DNA of 64,000 nucleotides from Streptomyces chromofuscus (GCF_015160875.1 NZ_CP063374.1:1674001-1738000); one strand, 5' to 3'; positions 22,842-32,280 are shown, counted from the first letter of the stretch. Numbers and translations are program-made. Notes: generated by a model from the sequence alone, not told the origin.

Positions 22842-24230
22842 TCAGAACTGGAGGGACTTGGTCTGGAGGTACTCGGCCAGGCCGTGCACGCCGAGTTCCC
22901 GGCCCACGCCGGACTGCTTGTAGCCGCCGAAGGGGGCGAGCGGGTTGAAACGGCCGCCGTTGATGTCGACCTGACCCGTCTCCATCCGGCGCGCGAAGGC
23001 CACCGCCTCCGCCTCGTCGCCCGCCCAGACCGCGCCGGCGAGCCCGTACACCGTGCCGTTCGCGATCCGCAGGGCGTCCGCCTCGTCCTCGTACCGCAGG
23101 ATCGACAGGACCGGCCCGAAGATCTCCTCCTGCGCGATGGTCATCTCCGGCGTGACGTCGGCGAAGACGGTCGGGCTGACGAAGTAGCCGCGCTCACGCG
23201 GCGGCTCGACGCCGCCCGCGACCAGGCGGGCGCCCTCGGCCACGCCCTTCTCGATGTAGCCGCGCACCCGGTCGCGCTGCCGGGCGTTCACGAGCGGCCC
23301 GATGCGCTCGCCGTACTTGGCGGCCGCGGCGACGGCCAGTTCCACGGCGGCGGCGTACTGCGAGGAGTGCACGAGCATGCGGGTCCAGGCGCTGCACGTC
23401 TGCCCGGAGTTGGACATCACGTTGGCGACGCCGACGTTGACCGCCTTGGCCAGGTCGGCGCTGGGCAGGACCACGTTGGCGGACTTGCCGCCCAGCTCCA
23501 GGGCGACCTTCTTCACCGCGGCCCCCGCCGTGGCGGCGATCCGGCTGCCGACCGCCGTGGAGCCGGTGAAGGAGACCAGGTCGACGTCCGGGTGCTCGGC
23601 GAGGGCCTGCCCGGCCACCGGGCCGAGGCCGGTGACGAGGTTGAAGACACCGGCCGGGACGCCCGCCTCGTGGACGGCCTCCGCGAACGCCTGCGCGGTC
23701 AGCGGGGTGTCCTCGGCCGGCTTCAGGACGACCGTGCAGCCCGCGGCGAGCGCCGGGGCGACCTTGGCGACGATCTGGTGCAGGGGGTAGTTCCAAGGCG
23801 TGATGGCGCCGACCACGCCGATCGGCTCGTGGTGGACGGTGGAGTTGCCGACCTTCTCCTCGAAGGCGTGCGTCGCGGCCAGTTCGGCGTACGAGCCCGC
23901 GACCGCGATCGGCGCGCCCAGGTGCACGGCCTGTGAGAAGGGCAACGGCGAGCCCAGTTCGGCGGTGATCGTCGCGGCGATCTCGTCCTTGCGGGCGGCC
24001 AGCACGTCGCGCAGGGCCGCCAGGCGCGCGGCCCGCTCGGCGGGCGGCGTGGCGGACCAGGCCGGCAGGGCGGCGCGGGCCGCCCGCACGGCCCGGTCGA
24101 CGTCCTCGGCGGAGCCCGCGGGGACCCGGTCGATGATCTCCTCGTCGGCCGGGTTCACGACCTCGATCACGTCCCGGCCTGCGGCGGGCCGCCAGGCACC
24201 GTCGATGTACATCCCGTCCCGGGCCTTCAT
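22842..24230 (-). CDS. NAD(P)-dependent aldehyde dehydrogenase
   Basis: A 462-residue aldehyde dehydrogenase. The catalytic Cys is in [13 protein letters not shown] (~277) and the general base Glu in [15 protein letters not shown] (~243). The [12 protein letters not shown] start, the TPWNYPL cofactor block (~138-144) and [13 protein letters not shown] near the C-terminus are typical. Start ATG 24230 has GGGAGGTGGGCC upstream. It leads a two-gene operon with the zinc alcohol dehydrogenase. The substrate is not readable; betaine aldehyde and aromatic aldehydes are both common in this branch. Confidence 0.93.
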   Translation of the reverse strand: MKARDGMYIDGAWRPAAGRDVIEVVNPADEEIIDRVPAGSAEDVDRAVRAARAALPAWSATPPAERAARLAALRDVLAARKDEIAATITAELGSPLPFSQAVHLGAPIAVAGSYAELAATHAFEEKVGNSTVHHEPIGVVGAITPWNYPLHQIVAKVAPALAAGCTVVLKPAEDTPLTAQAFAEAVHEAGVPAGVFNLVTGLGPVAGQALAEHPDVDLVSFTGSTAVGSRIAATAGAAVKKVALELGGKSANVVLPSADLAKAVNVGVANVMSNSGQTCSAWTRMLVHSSQYAAAVELAVAAAAKYGERIGPLVNARQRDRVRGYIEKGVAEGARLVAGGVEPPRERGYFVSPTVFADVTPEMTIAQEEIFGPVLSILRYEDEADALRIANGTVYGLAGAVWAGDEAEAVAFARRMETGQVDINGGRFNPLAPFGGYKQSGVGRELGVHGLAEYLQTKSLQF

Positions 24231-24333
24231 GGCCCACCTCCCGAACAGCGGCGTCGTCGGGGACCCAAACTAGCGGCGATAGTTTTTTCGCGCCAGGGCC
24301 CGCCGAGAGGCTACGGCAACCCCGCCGACCGGC

Positions 24334-24792
24334 TCAGAAGTCGACCCGCACGCGTTGGTCCACGCGCCCGACCGACTCCTGGCCGAAGGCCTTCTCGTAG
24401 TCCCGGCGGATCTCCTCGATCCGCCGGTCACGGCTCGCCGCCTCGCCCACCGGGTAGAGCAGGACGAGCTCGTACGACCGCTCCTTCCCGATCGTGCCGC
24501 CGGCGTGCCGCCACTGCCCGCGTCCGCTCTGCACGGTCAGCCCGTCCGGGAAGTCCGGCGTCACTTCCTCGTCGACGAAGGCCATGAACTGCCGGTCCGT
24601 CACGACCGGTCCGCCGCCGGGGCGTGCGGTGCCGAAGAGGAGGCGGGTCTCGGCGTACGGTTCGCCGCGCACCGGGGTCGGGGCGGCGGGGCCCTCCTCG
24701 CCGAGGGTGGCGTACGCGGTGGGCGCGCCGACGGCGAGCAGGGCCGCGACGGTCGCCACCGCGAGGCGGGTACGGGTGGGTTGGAGAGTCAT
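24334..24792 (-). CDS. Secreted DUF3574 protein
   Basis: A 152-residue protein with a signal peptide (hydrophobic ~10-25, cleavage near AYA-TLG). The body ETRLLFGTARPGG, VTDRQFMAFVDEEVTPDFPDGLTV and GQWR matches DUF3574, a small family of exported ferredoxin-like proteins of unknown role. No metal ligands are evident. It stands alone between the aldehyde dehydrogenase and a divergent SMI1 gene. Confidence 0.85.
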   Translation of the reverse strand: MTLQPTRTRLAVATVAALLAVGAPTAYATLGEEGPAAPTPVRGEPYAETRLLFGTARPGGGPVVTDRQFMAFVDEEVTPDFPDGLTVQSGRGQWRHAGGTIGKERSYELVLLYPVGEAASRDRRIEEIRRDYEKAFGQESVGRVDQRVRVDF

Positions 24793-24988
24793 GCCCCTTC
24801 CCTACCGGGCTCCGCACCACGGGATACGCCGGCCGCGCCGCAGGACGGGCAATCCGTGGGCCGTACGGGAGCCTGAGGGGCGCACAGGGGGGGTGGGCGG
24901 GGGCGTGTGAGCGGGCTCCGGTGGCGGGAACGCCCGGCTGGCGCCCGGCTGGAGCCGCTGTCACCGCCGGGTGATATCCATGGGCCGC

Positions 24989-25549
24989 ATGAACACTGAT
25001 CAAGCCGACCCTGATGAGCTCGCGGCGCTTCGTGCGGCGTTCGACGTGGACGACGGGGGCCAGTCGGCGCTCGGCTGGGAGAAAGTGCGTGCCTTCGAGG
25101 CGGAGCACGGCATCGTGCTGCCCGAGCCGTATCGGACGTTCGTGGCCGAGATGACCGACGGGTCGTACTCCGGGCCGCCGGAATCCGGGCTGCTCTCGTT
25201 GGCGGAGCTGCCCGACGACTGGGGTGACGACGGGCAGGACCGGGACCTGAGCCGGCCTTTCCCGCTGACGGAGAGCTGGCTGTGGGAGGACGACCCGAGG
25301 CCGTCCGAGGAGATCGACCCGATCCTCGATCAGGTCTTCGACCATGGCTCGATCGTGTTGGGCACCGATGGGTGCGCCATGAACTGGCATCTGATCGTGA
25401 CCGGCCCGCACCGTGGACACATCTGGTTGATCACCGACGTCGGTGCCGGACCCTTCGGGGCGGAGTTCGGATTCACGACGGCCGAGCCGGGATTCGCCGG
25501 CTGGGTCAGGCACTGGGCGGCCAACAAGCCCTGGTACGACATCGCCTGA
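24989..25549 (+). CDS. SMI1/KNR4-family protein
   Basis: A 186-residue acidic protein with an SMI1/KNR4-like domain: WEKVRAFEAEHGIVLPEPYRTFV (~24-46) starts the fold, and IVLGTDGCAMNWHLIVTGPHRGHIWLI (~122-148) is the core strand region. Family members are often immunity proteins of contact-dependent toxins, but some act alone. No toxin gene is adjacent. In-frame starts at 24971 and 24980 are alternatives to ATG 24989. Confidence 0.85.
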   Translation: MNTDQADPDELAALRAAFDVDDGGQSALGWEKVRAFEAEHGIVLPEPYRTFVAEMTDGSYSGPPESGLLSLAELPDDWGDDGQDRDLSRPFPLTESWLWEDDPRPSEEIDPILDQVFDHGSIVLGTDGCAMNWHLIVTGPHRGHIWLITDVGAGPFGAEFGFTTAEPGFAGWVRHWAANKPWYDIA

Positions 25550-25757
25550 GAACTCCGTGCGGGCCGGCGCCGCCTGGCCGAGTGGTCCCTGACCGGCGGC
25601 AACCGGGTGAGCCGCCCGCGGATTCACGGTGCCGACCGGCGGCACCGCCGCCGGTGTGTTCTGCACCCACGCGTCGGCGGACGACCTCTCCTGGGCCCAG
25701 CGGGTGTGGCGATCCCTGCGCCGGGACGGCACCGCCGAAGGGCTTGGTCCGACCTGA
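25550..25757 (+). pseudogene. Possible frameshifted C-terminal gene fragment
   Basis: Reading one frame gives RRLAEWSLTGGNRVS (~25568-25614) and a second frame gives GFTVPTGGTAAGVFCTHASA, then DDLSWAQRVWRSLRRDGTAEG, ending TGA 25755-25757. Both have Streptomyces codon use but no start codon or intact frame. I do not recognise the family. It may be the remains of a gene whose 5' part is lost. Confidence 0.3.
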
Positions 25758-25775
25758 CGCGCGCTGTCGAGGCTG

Positions 25776-27017
25776 TCAGGCGCCGTTCCGTTCCCGTCCG
25801 CGTGCGGTCGGGAGGGGCGAGGGGCGGCGGTCGGTGGACGGCGTGTCCCCGGCCGGTCGCGTCGGTGAGCGCAACGCGACCCCCGCCGACAGCAGCAACA
25901 GCCCGCCGAGCATCACGAACGGTGCCGCCACCCCCGCCACTCCGGCGATCAGACCGGCCGTGGCCGGGGCGGCGACCTGGCCGAGGCGGTTGCCGGTCAG
26001 CCGCAGGGCGAGGGCGGTGGAGCGGGCTCCCTCGGGGGCCGCCCGGACGACCGTCGTCATGGAGAGGGGTTGGCCGACGCCGAGGCAGAAGCCGAGCGCG
26101 GCCAGGATCAGGGCCAGCACCCACACCGGCACCGGCAGCGCGATACCGGCGCACAACAGGGCCGCCGGCAGACAGCTCAGGGTGAGCAGCAGGGTGCGGC
26201 CCAGCTTCAGCAGCGGGGTCAGCACCAGACGGCAGGCGATGGTGGCCGCCGCGCGCAGGCTGAGCAGCAGGCCGATCACCGACGGGGCGATGCCCCGATG
26301 CTCGCCGACCACCGGAAGGTAGGCGGTGAGGACATCCGTCGCGGACAGCACGGAGAGGCTGATGAGGATGCCGGCGGGGACGCCCCGCGCGCGCAGGATG
26401 CCCCACACGGGGACGCGTTCGCCTTGTGCGGTACGGGACTTGGATGGCGTACGACGCTCTGTGCGCCACAGCGACGTGAACGCGACCGCGGCGACCGCGC
26501 CCGCGCCGAACAGGGCGAGTGCGCTGCTGCGCGCCATGTCGTGGCCGCCGATCAGCGCTCCGGCCGCGATCGGGCCGACCAGCTGGCCGAGGGAGGCGCC
26601 GATGGTGAAGTGGCCGAAGTTGCGGTCCTGTTCGTGCGGGGCGGACTGGCGGGCCACCAGGGACTGGGCGCCGATGACGAAGCTGAGGTGGCCGAGGCCC
26701 ATCACGCCGCTCCAGACCGCCATCGCCCACAGCGAGCCGGCGAGGCCGCTGAGCGCGCAGCCGCCGGATATCAGGACGACGCCGACGGGCAGCAGGGGCG
26801 CGCAGCGGCCGTGGTCGGTACGGCGGCCCAGCGGGACGGCGGCGAACAGCGGGAGCAGGGCGTACACCGCCGCGATCACACCGACCGCCCGCTCGTCCGC
26901 GCCCAGCGCCAGGGCCCGGTAGGAGACGGCGGGCCGGGCCATCGACACCGCCCCCTGCGCGCAGCTGAAGGCGATGACGAGGCGGAGCAGCCAGCCGCGG
27001 TTCCCACCGGGCCCCAT
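25776..27017 (-). CDS. MFS transporter
   Basis: A 413-residue major facilitator with 12 predicted helices. The loop 2-3 motif appears in degenerate form as VPLGRRTDHGR (~60-70). A charged central loop (~190-205: RTERRTPSKSRTAQGER) separates the two six-helix halves, and the C-terminal tail is Arg/Pro-rich. Start ATG 27017. It is 40 nt downstream of the citrate carrier gene on the same strand and may be cotranscribed. Substrate unknown; drug or siderophore export is possible. Confidence 0.9.
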   Translation of the reverse strand: MGPGGNRGWLLRLVIAFSCAQGAVSMARPAVSYRALALGADERAVGVIAAVYALLPLFAAVPLGRRTDHGRCAPLLPVGVVLISGGCALSGLAGSLWAMAVWSGVMGLGHLSFVIGAQSLVARQSAPHEQDRNFGHFTIGASLGQLVGPIAAGALIGGHDMARSSALALFGAGAVAAVAFTSLWRTERRTPSKSRTAQGERVPVWGILRARGVPAGILISLSVLSATDVLTAYLPVVGEHRGIAPSVIGLLLSLRAAATIACRLVLTPLLKLGRTLLLTLSCLPAALLCAGIALPVPVWVLALILAALGFCLGVGQPLSMTTVVRAAPEGARSTALALRLTGNRLGQVAAPATAGLIAGVAGVAAPFVMLGGLLLLSAGVALRSPTRPAGDTPSTDRRPSPLPTARGRERNGA

Positions 27018-27057
27018 GGTCGTGTCCCTCCTGACGGAGCAGTCGTATGCCGACAGG

Positions 27058-28512
27058 TCAGATGATGCCGAACAGGATTCCGGCGCCGAGGATCACCAGG
27101 CTGGTCAGAGCCGCCCACTTGACGACGAACCGCGTGTGGTCGCCGAACTCGACTTTCGCCATGCCGACCAGCACATACACGGCCGGGACGAGCGGGCTGG
27201 ACATGTGCAGCGGCTGGCCGACCAGCGCGGCGCGGGCCATCTCCAGCGGTGTGACGCCGTGCGCGGCGCCGGCCTCGGCGAGGACCGGCAGAACGCCGAA
27301 GTAGAAGCCGTCGTTGGACATGAAGTAGGTGAGCGGAAGGCTCAGCACGCCGGTGACCAGGGCCATGTGCGGGCCCATGCTGCCGGGGATGATGTCGACG
27401 AGCCACTTGGCCATGCTGTCGACCATGCCGGTGCCCTGCAGGACGCCGGTGAAGACGGCGGCGGCGAAGACCATGCCGGAGACGTTGAGGACGTTGTCGG
27501 CGTGCGCGGCGAGGCGGGCCTTCTGGTCCGGGATCTCCGGGAAGTTGACGGTGAGCGCGACGGCGGCGCCGATCAGGAACAGCACCGGGATCGGCAGCAG
27601 CTCCATGATCATGGCGGTGAGCAGACCGACCGTGAGCAGCGCGTTGAACCAGAGCAGTCCGGGGCGCAGGGTGGGACGGTCGGGGTCGAGGCCCTGGAAG
27701 TCGTCGTCCTTCTCGGGGACTTCGGCATCGGTACCGGAGCCGGAGAGGCCCGAGCCGGAGGCGCCCGAGCCGGAGGCGCCCGAGCCGCCGGTGACCTGCT
27801 TGACGTCGGCGCCGGAGCCGGTGGCGGAACCCGTGCCGGCGCCGGTCCCGACGAGCACCGTCTCCTTCTCCTCCTCCAGCACCTCGTCCAGCGTCAGCAC
27901 GCCGAGCCGCCTGCGCTCGCGCAGACCGAGGACGTACGCCAGGGCGATGACGACGACCAGGCCGACGGCGAGGGCCGGGATCATCGGCACGAAGATGTCG
28001 CTCGCGTCCAGCTTCAGGGCGGTGGCGGCGCGGGCGGTCGGACCGCCCCACGGCAGCGTGTTCATCACGCCGTTGGCGGTCGCCGCGACACCGGTCATGA
28101 CGACGAGGCTCATCTTCAGCCGCTTGTACAGCGGGTACATCGCCGAGACGGTGATCATGAAGGTGGTCGAGCCGTCACCGTCCAGCGAGACGATCGCGGC
28201 GAGCAGGGCCGTGCCGACGACGATCCGCATCGGGTCGGCCTTGCAGAACCTCAGGATGCCCCGGACGATCGGGTCGAACAGACCGACGTCGATCATCACA
28301 CCGAAGTAGACGATCGCGAACATGAGCATCGCCGCGGTGGGGGCGAGGCTGGAGACTCCGTCGATGACGTAGTCGCCGAGGTGGGCGCCCTTGCCCACGA
28401 CCACACAGAACAGTGCGGGGATGAGCACGAGCGCCGCGATCGGCGACATCTTCTTCATCATGATCAGGACCAGGAAGGTCGCGATCATGGCGAAGCCGAG
28501 GATGGTGAGCAT
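27058..28512 (-). CDS. CitMHS-family citrate-metal symporter
   Basis: A 484-residue carrier importing citrate complexed with a divalent or ferric ion. Features are MLTILGFAMIATFLVLIM at the start, SLDGDGSTTFMITVSAMYPLY (~117-137, conserved substrate region) and NTLPWGGPTARA (~160-171). The S. coelicolor CitSc (SCO1710, as I recall) belongs here. A 45-residue Gly/Ser-rich acidic insert (~225-270: GTGAGTGSATGSG, GASGSGASGSGLSGSG) widens the central cytoplasmic loop, making the protein longer than the usual 430-450. ATG 28512 starts at the first membrane helix. A spaced inverted repeat lies in the promoter. Confidence 0.92.
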   Translation of the reverse strand: MLTILGFAMIATFLVLIMMKKMSPIAALVLIPALFCVVVGKGAHLGDYVIDGVSSLAPTAAMLMFAIVYFGVMIDVGLFDPIVRGILRFCKADPMRIVVGTALLAAIVSLDGDGSTTFMITVSAMYPLYKRLKMSLVVMTGVAATANGVMNTLPWGGPTARAATALKLDASDIFVPMIPALAVGLVVVIALAYVLGLRERRRLGVLTLDEVLEEEKETVLVGTGAGTGSATGSGADVKQVTGGSGASGSGASGSGLSGSGTDAEVPEKDDDFQGLDPDRPTLRPGLLWFNALLTVGLLTAMIMELLPIPVLFLIGAAVALTVNFPEIPDQKARLAAHADNVLNVSGMVFAAAVFTGVLQGTGMVDSMAKWLVDIIPGSMGPHMALVTGVLSLPLTYFMSNDGFYFGVLPVLAEAGAAHGVTPLEMARAALVGQPLHMSSPLVPAVYVLVGMAKVEFGDHTRFVVKWAALTSLVILGAGILFGII

Positions 28513-28520
28513 GAATGGAT

Positions 28521-28576
28521 ACCTAACGTTCGCCCTTGAACTCCCACCTGGGCCGGCGGTGGCGACGACGTTAGGT
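28521..28576. promoter_or_regulatory. Widely spaced inverted repeat in the citrate-carrier promoter
   Basis: ACCTAACGT (28521-28529) and its exact complement ACGTTAGGT (28568-28576) are 38 nt apart, within a locally AT-richer stretch upstream of the carrier start. The spacing (47 bp centre to centre, about 4.5 helix turns) suits two bound regulator copies or loop formation. No citrate two-component genes are adjacent. Confidence 0.5.
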
Positions 28577-28646
28577 CCCGACAAACGGCGTTAACAAGAC
28601 GTTGACGTGCGAGCAATAAGCGCAAAACTGCTGGTCACAGCTTTGC

Positions 28647-30899
28647 TCAGGTCAGAGCGGTGGGCTTTTCGGGCACCGGCACGACTTCCACGGGCACGCC
28701 GTTGAGGACCGCGTTGCCGGAGAGCGGGTCGAGCAGGCTGCCGTCGAGCAGCTGGTTGACGTTCACGCCGGGGTCGAGGGCGGCATGCCTGAGCCGGGTG
28801 CCGGGGCGGTCGTGCCCCCAGCCGTGCGGCAGGCTGATCACGCCGGGCCGCACGCCGTCGGTGACCTCGGCGGGGGCCGTCACCTCTCGCCCGGCGCCCT
28901 TCACCCGGACCGGGGCCCCGTCGCGCACGCCGAGCCGTTCGGCGTCCTCGGGGTGGATGTGCACGGTGCAGCGGTTGGTGCCGCCGGTCAGGGCCGGGAC
29001 GTTGTGCATCCAGCTGTTGTTGGACCGCAGGTGGCGGCGGCCGACGAGGACGAGACCGTCGGCGCGCTCCGCCATGGCCCGGCGCAGACGCGGCAGGTCG
29101 CCGGCGATGGGCGGCGGCAGCAGCTCGATCTTCCCGCCGGCCGTCTTCAGCGGCTGCGGCAGCCGGGGCCGCAGCGGCCCGAGGTCGATGCCGTGCGGAT
29201 GCGCGAGCAGTTTCTCCAGGCTCAGCCCGTCCGGGCGGGCGCCGAAGCCGTCGCCGTAGGGGCCGAGGCGCAGCATCATGTCGAGCCGCCGCTCGGGGCC
29301 GTTGTCGCCGGTGAGCCGGGCGGCGAGGTCCTTCGGGTCCCGGCCGTGCACCGGCGAGTGGGGCTCCGTGACCGCCTTGCCGAGGGTCTGGTCGATGACC
29401 ATGGCGTCGACGGCGCCGGGGTCGGCGCCGTGCATGCCCGAGGCGGCGAGGACCAGCCGGGCGAGGATCTCGGTCTCCGCCATCCGGCCCGGCGCCGGCG
29501 GGACGGCGGGACGGGTGTAGCGGACCTGGTTGCGCACGGCGAGGGTGTTGAAGGCGAAGTCGTGGTGCGGGCTCTGGGACGGCGGGGGCGGCGGCAGCAC
29601 GACGTGGGCGTGGCGCGAGGTCTCGTTGAGGTACGGGTCGACGCTGACCATGAAGTCGAGGGAGCCGAGAGCCTTGTCGAGCCGGTCGCCGTCGGGTGCG
29701 GACAGCACCGGGTTGGCGGCGATCGCGATCAGCGCCCGGACGGGCTCCCCCTCCTCGGTGGCGGTGTCGATCTCCTCGGCGAGAGCGGAGAGCGGCAGCT
29801 CTCCCTTCGCCTCGGGGTGCCCGCTCACCCGGGACCGCCAGCGCCCGAGCGCGAAGCCGCGGCCGGGTCCGGCCGGGCGGGGCGTTCTGTCGGTGGCGGC
29901 CTGCGGGAAGAGGGCGCCGCCCGGCCGGTCGAGATTGCCCGTGAGGATGTCGAGGACGTCGACGAGCCAGCTGGCGAGCGTGCCGTGGGGGACGGTGCAG
30001 CTGCCGATGCGGCCGTAGACGGCGGCGGTGGGGGCGGCGGCCAGTTCCCGGGCGAGGGTCCGTGTCACGTCGGGTTCGACGTCGCAGGCACCGGCGACGG
30101 CCTCGGGGGTGAAGTCGTGCAGCGCCTCGCGGAGTTCGGCCACGCCCTGGACATGCGGCGCGAGGTCCCCGAGCGCGACCAGGTCCTCCTCGAAGAGGAC
30201 CTGCGCCATCGCCGCGAGCAGCAGGGCGTCCGTGCCGGGCCGGATGGCGATGTGCCGGTCGGCGAGCCGGGCGGTGCGGGTGCGGCGCGGGTCGATCACG
30301 GTGAGCGTGCCGCCGCGCGCCTTGAGCGCCTTGAGCTTGCCGGGGAAGTCCGGTGCGGTGCACAGACTGCCGTTGGACTCCAGGGGGTTGGCGCCGATGA
30401 GCAGCAGATGGTCGGTGCGGTCGAGGTCGGGCACGGGGATGGCGTTCGCGTCGCCGTAGAGCAGGCCGCTGGAGACGTGCTTGGGCATCTGGTCGACCGT
30501 GGACGCGGTGAACACGCTGCGGGTGCCGAGGGCGCCGAGCAGGACGGGCGGGTAGAGCGCGCCGGCCATGGTGTGCACGTTGGGGTTGCCGAGGACGACG
30601 CCGACGGAGTGCGCCCCGTACCGCTCGACGACGGGCCGGATCCCCGCGGCCACGGCGTCGAACGCCTCCTCCCAACTGGCCTCGCGCAACTCACCGCCCT
30701 TGCGCACGAGCGGTCCGCTCAGCCGGTCGGGGTCGCCGTCGACGGCCCCGAAGGAGGCGCCTTTGGGGCAGATGAACCCCTGGCTGAACACGTCGTCACG
30801 GTCACCGCGGGCCCCGGTGACGCGGGTCCCCTCGATGGTGAGGGTCAGCCCGCAGGTGGCCTCGCACAGGGGGCAGATTCGCAGGGCGGTGCGGGACAC
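28647..30899 (-). CDS. Molybdopterin oxidoreductase (DMSO reductase family), single subunit
   Basis: A 750-residue cytoplasmic enzyme of the formate dehydrogenase/assimilatory nitrate reductase class. The N-terminal [4Fe-4S] ligands are C9, C12, C16 and C44 (ICPLCEATCGL, then FICPKG). Molybdopterin-guanine-dinucleotide contacts include LIGANPLESN (~177-186) and VIDPRRTRTA (~209-218); the C-terminal cofactor domain holds HNVPALTGGTN and HIHPEDAERLGV (~630-660). No Tat signal or small subunit is seen. GTG 30899 is preceded by GGGAGGA. An ATACCGACCGGT-bearing site lies 49 nt upstream. The substrate is not predictable. Confidence 0.88.
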   Translation of the reverse strand: MSRTALRICPLCEATCGLTLTIEGTRVTGARGDRDDVFSQGFICPKGASFGAVDGDPDRLSGPLVRKGGELREASWEEAFDAVAAGIRPVVERYGAHSVGVVLGNPNVHTMAGALYPPVLLGALGTRSVFTASTVDQMPKHVSSGLLYGDANAIPVPDLDRTDHLLLIGANPLESNGSLCTAPDFPGKLKALKARGGTLTVIDPRRTRTARLADRHIAIRPGTDALLLAAMAQVLFEEDLVALGDLAPHVQGVAELREALHDFTPEAVAGACDVEPDVTRTLARELAAAPTAAVYGRIGSCTVPHGTLASWLVDVLDILTGNLDRPGGALFPQAATDRTPRPAGPGRGFALGRWRSRVSGHPEAKGELPLSALAEEIDTATEEGEPVRALIAIAANPVLSAPDGDRLDKALGSLDFMVSVDPYLNETSRHAHVVLPPPPPSQSPHHDFAFNTLAVRNQVRYTRPAVPPAPGRMAETEILARLVLAASGMHGADPGAVDAMVIDQTLGKAVTEPHSPVHGRDPKDLAARLTGDNGPERRLDMMLRLGPYGDGFGARPDGLSLEKLLAHPHGIDLGPLRPRLPQPLKTAGGKIELLPPPIAGDLPRLRRAMAERADGLVLVGRRHLRSNNSWMHNVPALTGGTNRCTVHIHPEDAERLGVRDGAPVRVKGAGREVTAPAEVTDGVRPGVISLPHGWGHDRPGTRLRHAALDPGVNVNQLLDGSLLDPLSGNAVLNGVPVEVVPVPEKPTALT

Positions 30900-30945
30900 G
30901 GGTCCTCCCGGGTCTGGCGGCGACGGCGGCGCACGGACGCGACGA

Positions 30946-30966
30946 GCATACCGACCGGTACGCATG
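30946..30966. promoter_or_regulatory. TetR-type operator upstream of the molybdopterin oxidoreductase
   Basis: GCATACCGACCGGTACGCATG: the left half ATACCGACCGGT is identical to that at 5631 and 11068, and the right half is degenerate. It lies ~47 nt before the GTG start. It may bind the same TetR, or the TetR at 31079-31696. Confidence 0.55.
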
Positions 30967-31078
30967 TTGGGGAGCCCCGGAGCGCGAGGGATGTTCGACC
31001 GCGGGACAGTCACTGCGTGTGCATGGAGGGCCCGAACGGGAGGAGCAACGGGAACGCCCGCGCCGCCGGGACGGGCCC

Positions 31079-31696
31079 TCAGTCCAGGACCCGCCCCAGG
31101 TACGCCCGCAGCATCTCCCGCATCTCCGCGATGACGTCCGCGTCCCCCTCCGGATCCACCCCGAACGCCAACCGAACGAGCGCGTCCGCGGTCTCCACGG
31201 CGATCAGGAAGGCGCGGCGCAGTTCGGCGTCCGGTTCCCGGGTGAGGTAGTTCGCGAGGAGGTCGGTGAGCCGGTCGGCGACCCGGTAGTTGGGTTCGGC
31301 CTGGCGGCTGCCGACGGGGATCTGATTGCCGAAGTCGACGAGCGAGAAGCCGGGCGCGGTGCGCTTCATGGCGAGGTACTCGTCGATCACGGCGTCCATG
31401 GCGGCCCGCCAGTCGCCCCGCTCCGCGTTCCGCAGGCGCTCGGTGACGCGTTCGGCGTAGCGCTCCAGGTTGCGCTGCGCGAGCGCGCAGGCCATCTGCC
31501 GCTTGTTGCCGAAGAAGCGGTAGACCGAGCCGATGGGGACACCGGCGCGCTCGGCCACCGCACGGGTGCTCAGGGCGTCGTAACCGATCTCGTCGAGGAG
31601 GTCGGCACAGGCATCGAGGATGCGCGTCAGGCGTTCGGCGCTGCGCCGCTGGACGGGCGCACGGCGGAGCATGGTCGGATGGGGCACGGGCTTCAT
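31079..31696 (-). CDS. TetR-family regulator
   Basis: A 205-residue TetR protein. The DNA-binding domain (~18-64: RILDACADLLDEIGYDALSTRAVAERAGVPIGSVYRFF) is close to consensus. The C-terminal part (FSLVDFGNQIPVG) resembles TetR_C types found near membrane or transporter genes. Its ATG (31694-31696) overlaps the stop of the upstream lipoprotein gene by 4 nt (ATGA), so both are made from one transcript. Its target is unknown; the molybdopterin oxidoreductase downstream is one candidate. Confidence 0.88.
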   Translation of the reverse strand: MKPVPHPTMLRRAPVQRRSAERLTRILDACADLLDEIGYDALSTRAVAERAGVPIGSVYRFFGNKRQMACALAQRNLERYAERVTERLRNAERGDWRAAMDAVIDEYLAMKRTAPGFSLVDFGNQIPVGSRQAEPNYRVADRLTDLLANYLTREPDAELRRAFLIAVETADALVRLAFGVDPEGDADVIAEMREMLRAYLGRVLD

Positions 31697-32280
31697 GATG
31701 CCTTTCCGCCGGGGCCGGGTGAACCGCTACCCCCGGTACGTATCCCCGTGCCCGGCGGACTCGTCGTGGCCGTCGGCTCGCTGCCGGAGGCGGTGATGTC
31801 GGCCGTGCGCTCGACGGGCTCGCCGTCGACCGCCCAGACGCTGTCGTCGTCGGCGTACAGCCGCGCGGTGACCTGATGGGTGCCGCGCGGGACCAGCCCC
31901 GCGGCCAGGTGGTGCTCAGGGGTGCGCAGTTCGGCGACGGGGCGGCCGTCCAGGAAGAGACGGGCGACGCCCCGGCCGCGCACCGCCGTCGGCGCCGTAC
32001 CGGCCGGGGAGAGGCGGAAGTCGCGCAGGGTCAGCCGTACGTCCCACCCGGCGCCGGAGGGGTCGGGCTGGACCTCGATGCCGACCTCGGGCGCGTCCGC
32101 GCCGCGCACCTCACGGTAGGGCCGCCCGGCCTCGTCGGTGTCGTCCAGCAGCCGCCCCACCGCCGGCGGCGACTCCCCGTTCTTCCGCTCCCCCGCGTCA
32201 CTGGTGCCGCAGCCCCCGGCCGCGGCCAGCAGCAGGGCACAGACCGCGAGCGCGGCAGGAGATCGACGCGTCCACGACAT
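31693..32280 (-). CDS. Putative lipoprotein, unknown function
   Basis: A 195-residue protein with a lipoprotein signal: MSWTRRSP, a hydrophobic run, then the lipobox LAAAGGC with Cys near residue 24. The mature part is a beta-rich domain (VRLTLRDFRLSPAG, ARLFLDGRPVAELRTPEHHL, GTHQVTARLYADDD) reminiscent of immunoglobulin-like surface domains, and the tail is Ser/Thr/Pro/Gly-rich. Cotranscribed with TetR (4-nt overlap). I do not recognise a named family. Confidence 0.8.
   Translation of the reverse strand: MSWTRRSPAALAVCALLLAAAGGCGTSDAGERKNGESPPAVGRLLDDTDEAGRPYREVRGADAPEVGIEVQPDPSGAGWDVRLTLRDFRLSPAGTAPTAVRGRGVARLFLDGRPVAELRTPEHHLAAGLVPRGTHQVTARLYADDDSVWAVDGEPVERTADITASGSEPTATTSPPGTGIRTGGSGSPGPGGKAS

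Noticed and set aside
24989..25549. SMI1 protein as immunity gene of a polymorphic toxin
   Set aside because: No toxin, Rhs or secretion gene is nearby; the fold alone does not prove it.
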